Source of the DNA: an uncultured Lachnoclostridium sp.
GTDB taxonomy: Bacteria > Bacillota > Clostridia > Lachnospirales > Lachnospiraceae
NCBI GenBank assembly: GCA_948330435.1
Contig: CAOJBY010000008.1
Span: 1 to 64,000, forward strand
Length of the DNA: 64,000 nucleotides
Direction: 5' to 3'
Shown here: positions 61,234-64,000 of the stretch, one piece after another
Layout: every line of letters starts with the position of its first letter
How positions within the stretch are numbered: the first letter of the stretch is position 1
The notes under the pieces: generated by a model
Database searches by the model: none
What the model was told of the DNA's origin: nothing
What the model saw: the letters and a program-made list of their open reading frames with translations, nothing else
Position numbers and translations under genes: made by a program

Positions 61234-61932
61234 ATGGAGGCAAAAATACTGGTAGTTGACGACGAAAAGGAAATCGCAGATCTCATTGAGCTCTATCTCT
61301 CCAACGAGTCCTACGAGGTCCATAAATTCTACAACGGCAAAGAAGTTCTCGCCTACTTAGAGCAGGAAACCCCGGATCTGGCCATTCTGGATGTGATGCT
61401 TCCGGACATGAGTGGTTTTTCCATCTGCCAGAAAATCCGGGAGAACCAAAATTTTCCTATTATAATGCTCACCGCCAAGGATGAAGAGATCGACAAGATC
61501 ACCGGTCTTACCCTGGGTGCGGACGACTACATCACCAAGCCATTCCGCCCCTTGGAGCTTATTGCCCGGGTAAAGGCCCAGCTTCGCCGTTTCACAAAGT
61601 ACAACAATCTCCCCACCCAGGAATCCGACCCGGACACCATAACCATCTCTGGGCTTACGATCAACAAGCGTGACCACACCTGTACCCTGAATGAGAAGCC
61701 TTTGGCACTGACCCCTACGGAATTCTCCATCCTCTTTAGTCTCTGCAAAAACCGAGGCGAGGTAGTCAGCTCCGACCGGCTCTTCTTCGACGTGTGGGGC
61801 GAAAAATACTACAGCAGCAATAACAACACCATTATGGTACACATCCGGCATCTTCGGGAAAAAATGAACGATTCCAGCGAAAAGCCAAAATACATCAAAA
61901 CCGTATGGGGAGTGGGGTACAAAATTGAGTAG
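61234..61932 (+). CDS. vanR: VanR-type response regulator (vanG cluster)
   Basis: 232-residue OmpR-family regulator. Receiver with Asp53 (LAILDVMLPDMSGF) and ADDYITKPFRPLEL; C-terminal winged helix (LTPTEFSILFSLC, YIKTVWGVGYKIE). Sequence and the vanRS-ligase layout match VanR of vanG-type loci. The long frame begins in the repeat; the ATG at 61234 (MEAKILVVDDE) follows AAAGGAG. Overlaps vanS by 8 bases. Confidence 0.88.
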   Translation: MEAKILVVDDEKEIADLIELYLSNESYEVHKFYNGKEVLAYLEQETPDLAILDVMLPDMSGFSICQKIRENQNFPIIMLTAKDEEIDKITGLTLGADDYITKPFRPLELIARVKAQLRRFTKYNNLPTQESDPDTITISGLTINKRDHTCTLNEKPLALTPTEFSILFSLCKNRGEVVSSDRLFFDVWGEKYYSSNNNTIMVHIRHLREKMNDSSEKPKYIKTVWGVGYKIE

Positions 61933-63091
61933 AAAAAAAGTACGAAAGAGTAATTATTACCTGTTTGAACGAAAAATGATGCGGAAAATGTTCTCCCTGA
62001 TTCTGATTTCCATCGGAATGGTGTTTCTGTTTCGGGAGCTGCTTCGTGGGCGTTTCGGTGAAGCTGTTGTCACTTTCCTGGCAAGCAAATTCCGGTTGGA
62101 GTACAAGGATGCCTTGTACATCTACGCAACCACTTTCCGTGAACATCTGGATATGATTATCTGTGTCACCATCATCATTGCATTGATTGCCGTATTCCGC
62201 TACTCCATCCGCTGGGTGACGGAATATTTCGATGAAATCTCCGCCGGCTGTGACGCCCTCTTGGATGAATCCAAGGAGCTTATCACCCTTTCTCCGGAAA
62301 TGAGTTTTCTGGAGCTAAGGCTCAACGAATGCAAAAATGTCCTGGAAAAGCGGGAACGTGACGCACGTCAGGCCGAGCAGCGGAAAAACGATCTGGTGGT
62401 ATATCTGGCCCACGATATCCGCACTCCTCTCACTTCCGTTATCGGCTATCTGGATCTCATGAACGAAGCCCCGGATCTTCCCATAGAGCAGCGGGCGAAG
62501 TATCTGTCCATCACCCTCAATAAGGCTTACCGTCTGGAGCAGCTAATCAACGAATTTTTCGAGATTACCCGTTTTAACCTCCAATCCATTCCTCTGTCCA
62601 GGGAAAATCTGCACCTTTCCTACATGCTTCAGCAGATGGTGGAGGAATTCTATCCCATCCTGTCCCCGGCCGGAAAAACAGCCCATGTGGATGTTCCGGA
62701 CGATCTGATTCTGCCCGGGGATCCGGATAAGCTGGCCCGTGTCTTCAACAATATTCTGAAAAACGCAGCAGCTTACAGCTACCCGGATACCGCCATCGAA
62801 ATCCGGGCCTGGCAGGAGGGTACGCAGGTGCACATCACTTTCACCAATCAGGGGCCTGTGATTCCACCGGAAAATTTAAGTTCTATCTTTGAGAAATTCT
62901 TCCGTCTGGACAGTTCCCGTTCTACCAGTACAGGCGGTGCCGGTCTGGGACTTGCCATAGCAAAGGAGATTGTGACAGCCCACCAGGGCAGCATTTTTGC
63001 AACAAGCAGCGAAGAAGGGACAATCTTTTCTATCTGTTTGCCCTCCATTTCGGAACCAGTCACTGACAAGAAAAAAATAAATTTATCTTAA
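61925..63091 (+). CDS. vanS: VanS-type sensor histidine kinase
   Basis: 388-residue membrane kinase: two helices (about 22-40 and 78-98) around an extracytoplasmic loop, HisKA with His163 (YLAHDIRTPLTSVIGYLDL), HATPase with NILKNAAAYSYPDT and GAGLGLAIAKEIV. Pairs with VanR to respond to cell-wall antibiotics or their effects. The TTG at 61925 overlaps vanR; an ATG start at 61976 is the alternative. A terminator separates it from the ligase gene. Confidence 0.88.
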   Translation: MSRKKVRKSNYYLFERKMMRKMFSLILISIGMVFLFRELLRGRFGEAVVTFLASKFRLEYKDALYIYATTFREHLDMIICVTIIIALIAVFRYSIRWVTEYFDEISAGCDALLDESKELITLSPEMSFLELRLNECKNVLEKRERDARQAEQRKNDLVVYLAHDIRTPLTSVIGYLDLMNEAPDLPIEQRAKYLSITLNKAYRLEQLINEFFEITRFNLQSIPLSRENLHLSYMLQQMVEEFYPILSPAGKTAHVDVPDDLILPGDPDKLARVFNNILKNAAAYSYPDTAIEIRAWQEGTQVHITFTNQGPVIPPENLSSIFEKFFRLDSSRSTSTGGAGLGLAIAKEIVTAHQGSIFATSSEEGTIFSICLPSISEPVTDKKKINLS

Positions 63092-63136
63092 TTCATTCTT
63101 AAGCTTCCACACAGAGAATCTACAGGTTTTTTATCC

Positions 63137-63174
63137 GCAGGTCTGATACCATATAGGTACGGACCTGCTTTTTA
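63137..63174 (+). terminator. Terminator after vanS
   Basis: GCAGGTC (63137-63143) and GACCTGC (63162-63168) plus inner TACC/GGTA pairs, followed by TTTTTAT. It ends the vanRS transcript, so vanG has its own promoter. Confidence 0.85.
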
Positions 63175-63183
63175 TGACAATAC

Positions 63184-63227
63184 TGTCACTGAAAAGTCAT
63201 GGTTCTGTCATCAGTAAGCTTTAAAAT
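63184..63227 (+). promoter_or_regulatory. Candidate VanR-controlled promoter of vanG
   Basis: Three GTCA elements start at 63185, 63196 and 63207, exactly 11 bp apart, as in binding sites of OmpR/PhoB-type regulators (TGTCAC, AGTCAT, TGTCAT). A TAAAAT -10 (63222-63227) follows, without a good -35 box, as in activator-dependent promoters. That VanR binds here is inferred. Confidence 0.6.
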
Positions 63228-63247
63228 GCAAGATACAGGAGGATATC

Positions 63248-64000
63248 ATGATTATGGAAAATAAAACAACAATTGCAGTTCTTTTTGGCGGCTGCTCTAC
63301 AGAGTATGAGGTTTCTCTTCAATCAGCCTATTCCGTTATCTCACATATCAATCAGGAAAAGTATGCCGTTCATCTGGTAGGTATCACGCGGGAAGGTACC
63401 TGGCTCTATTACGAGGGCGATCTTGACCGGATCACGAACGACACTTGGGCTTCCGCTGACTGCTCCCCTGCCATGATCTCACCCAATCGAACGGATCACG
63501 GGCTCTATCTCATACGCAGTGGGGAAATTGAATTAATCCGTCTGGACGCTGTTTTCCCTGTTCTTCACGGAAAAAACGGTGAAGACGGAACGGTGCAAGG
63601 CTTATGCGAACTTGCCGGCATTCCCGTAGTGGGCTGCGGCATGAAAAGTTCTGTCTTAGGCATGGACAAGCACCTGGCTCACACCCTGGTCAATCTGGAT
63701 GGTATTGAGGTTCCCAAATCCGTACTGTTCCGCCGTATGCCCACAGAGACGGAACAGTTTTCCATGACTGAGCATTTAGCCTATCCTCTGTTTGTAAAAC
63801 CCGTGAAAGCCGGTTCTTCTTTAGGTATTACCCGAGTCGAAAATCCCAGCGAATTAGAGACAGCCATAACCCTGGCCTTTTCCTATGATGACTGCGTGAT
63901 TGTAGAGGAATCCATTCCCGGCTTCGAGGTAGGGTGTGCTGTTCTGGGAAACAATGAATTAATCTTGGGAGAGCCGGACGAAATTGAACTTTCTGACGGA
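63248..64000 (+). CDS. vanG: VanG-type D-alanine ligase (partial, 5' part)
   Basis: First 251 codons of an ATP-grasp ligase, cut off by the window end. The opening AVLFGGCSTEYEVSLQSAYS has Tyr where housekeeping Ddl enzymes have His (EHEVS), a mark of VanG-like D-Ala:D-Ser ligases; DAVFPVLHGKNGEDGTVQG and KPVKAGSSLGITRV fit the same group. AGGAGG precedes the ATG. Proposed to end peptidoglycan precursors in D-Ala-D-Ser, lowering vancomycin binding. The specificity loop lies beyond the window, so a variant Ddl is not excluded; vanXY and vanT would be expected downstream. Confidence 0.8.
   Translation, partial: MIMENKTTIAVLFGGCSTEYEVSLQSAYSVISHINQEKYAVHLVGITREGTWLYYEGDLDRITNDTWASADCSPAMISPNRTDHGLYLIRSGEIELIRLDAVFPVLHGKNGEDGTVQGLCELAGIPVVGCGMKSSVLGMDKHLAHTLVNLDGIEVPKSVLFRRMPTETEQFSMTEHLAYPLFVKPVKAGSSLGITRVENPSELETAITLAFSYDDCVIVEESIPGFEVGCAVLGNNELILGEPDEIELSDG

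Overview
The window is a 64 kb stretch of a Firmicutes chromosome, almost certainly from the class Clostridia and most likely the family Lachnospiraceae (Blautia/Ruminococcus/Dorea-like; the genus is a guess). The reasons are the six-cysteine SCIFF peptide with its radical SAM maturase, a fused SecDF, a single-chain PurL, the order priA-def-fmt-yugP-rsmB-rlmN-prpC-prkC-rsgA-rpe-thiN, an ECF transporter module beside truA-rplM-rpsI, HydG, strong AGGAGG ribosome binding sites and frequent TTG/GTG starts. No rRNA, CRISPR array, phage or intact transposon was seen.

Layout. 0.1-5.9 kb: SCIFF peptide gene scfA, its maturase scfB and secDF on the minus strand; divergent to them a small TIGR04086-type membrane protein and a CNNM/CorC-like transporter. 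6-14.5 kb: a DUF1540 protein, a polytopic membrane protein, purL, an XPD/DinG-type helicase and an HPr-like protein without the catalytic histidine. 14.8-29.4 kb: a long minus-strand housekeeping run from murE and priA to thiN, including the PASTA kinase/phosphatase pair. 29.5-32.5 kb: a possible short RNA, tRNA-Gly(CCC) and a Roco-type LRR-GTPase gene set between housekeeping genes. 32.5-37.7 kb: rpsI/rplM with a candidate L13 leader, truA, ecfT/A2/A1 and bioY under a BirA-type operator. 37.8-50 kb: a possible small ORF, an XRE regulator, a GT14 glycosyltransferase, carbamate kinase, hydG with a small partner, DNA polymerase IV, coaX, an AI-2E-type exporter, a MecA-like penicillin-binding protein, a PHP phosphoesterase and a MATE pump. 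50-52.5 kb: an accessory patch with an AraC regulator, a frameshifted Fic gene and a HepT/MntA toxin-antitoxin pair. 52.6-56.4 kb: degV, pheA, folC and a CmpB-like membrane protein.

56.5-64 kb: a potassium and signalling block (TrkH, a short KdpD-like kinase lacking the classical N-terminal KdpD domain, KdpE) runs into a vanG-type cell-wall locus: vanR, vanS, a terminator, a promoter region with three GTCA elements spaced exactly 11 bp, and a VanG-type D-alanine ligase cut off by the window end. Between kdpE and vanR lies a 111-bp tandem duplication, with an 88-bp identical core, whose period is exactly 37 codons. It looks like the remnant of the 3' end of a lost gene.

Many start codons given here differ from the longest open frame because the ribosome binding site clearly selects an internal start; these cases are noted. 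The most unusual signals are the tandem 37-codon repeat before vanR, the array of response-regulator-like boxes before vanG, the hairpin between scfA and scfB, the Roco gene beside the tRNA, the cysteine-rich small protein coupled to hydG, and several palindromes in 5' regions (20150-20195, 28518-28553).
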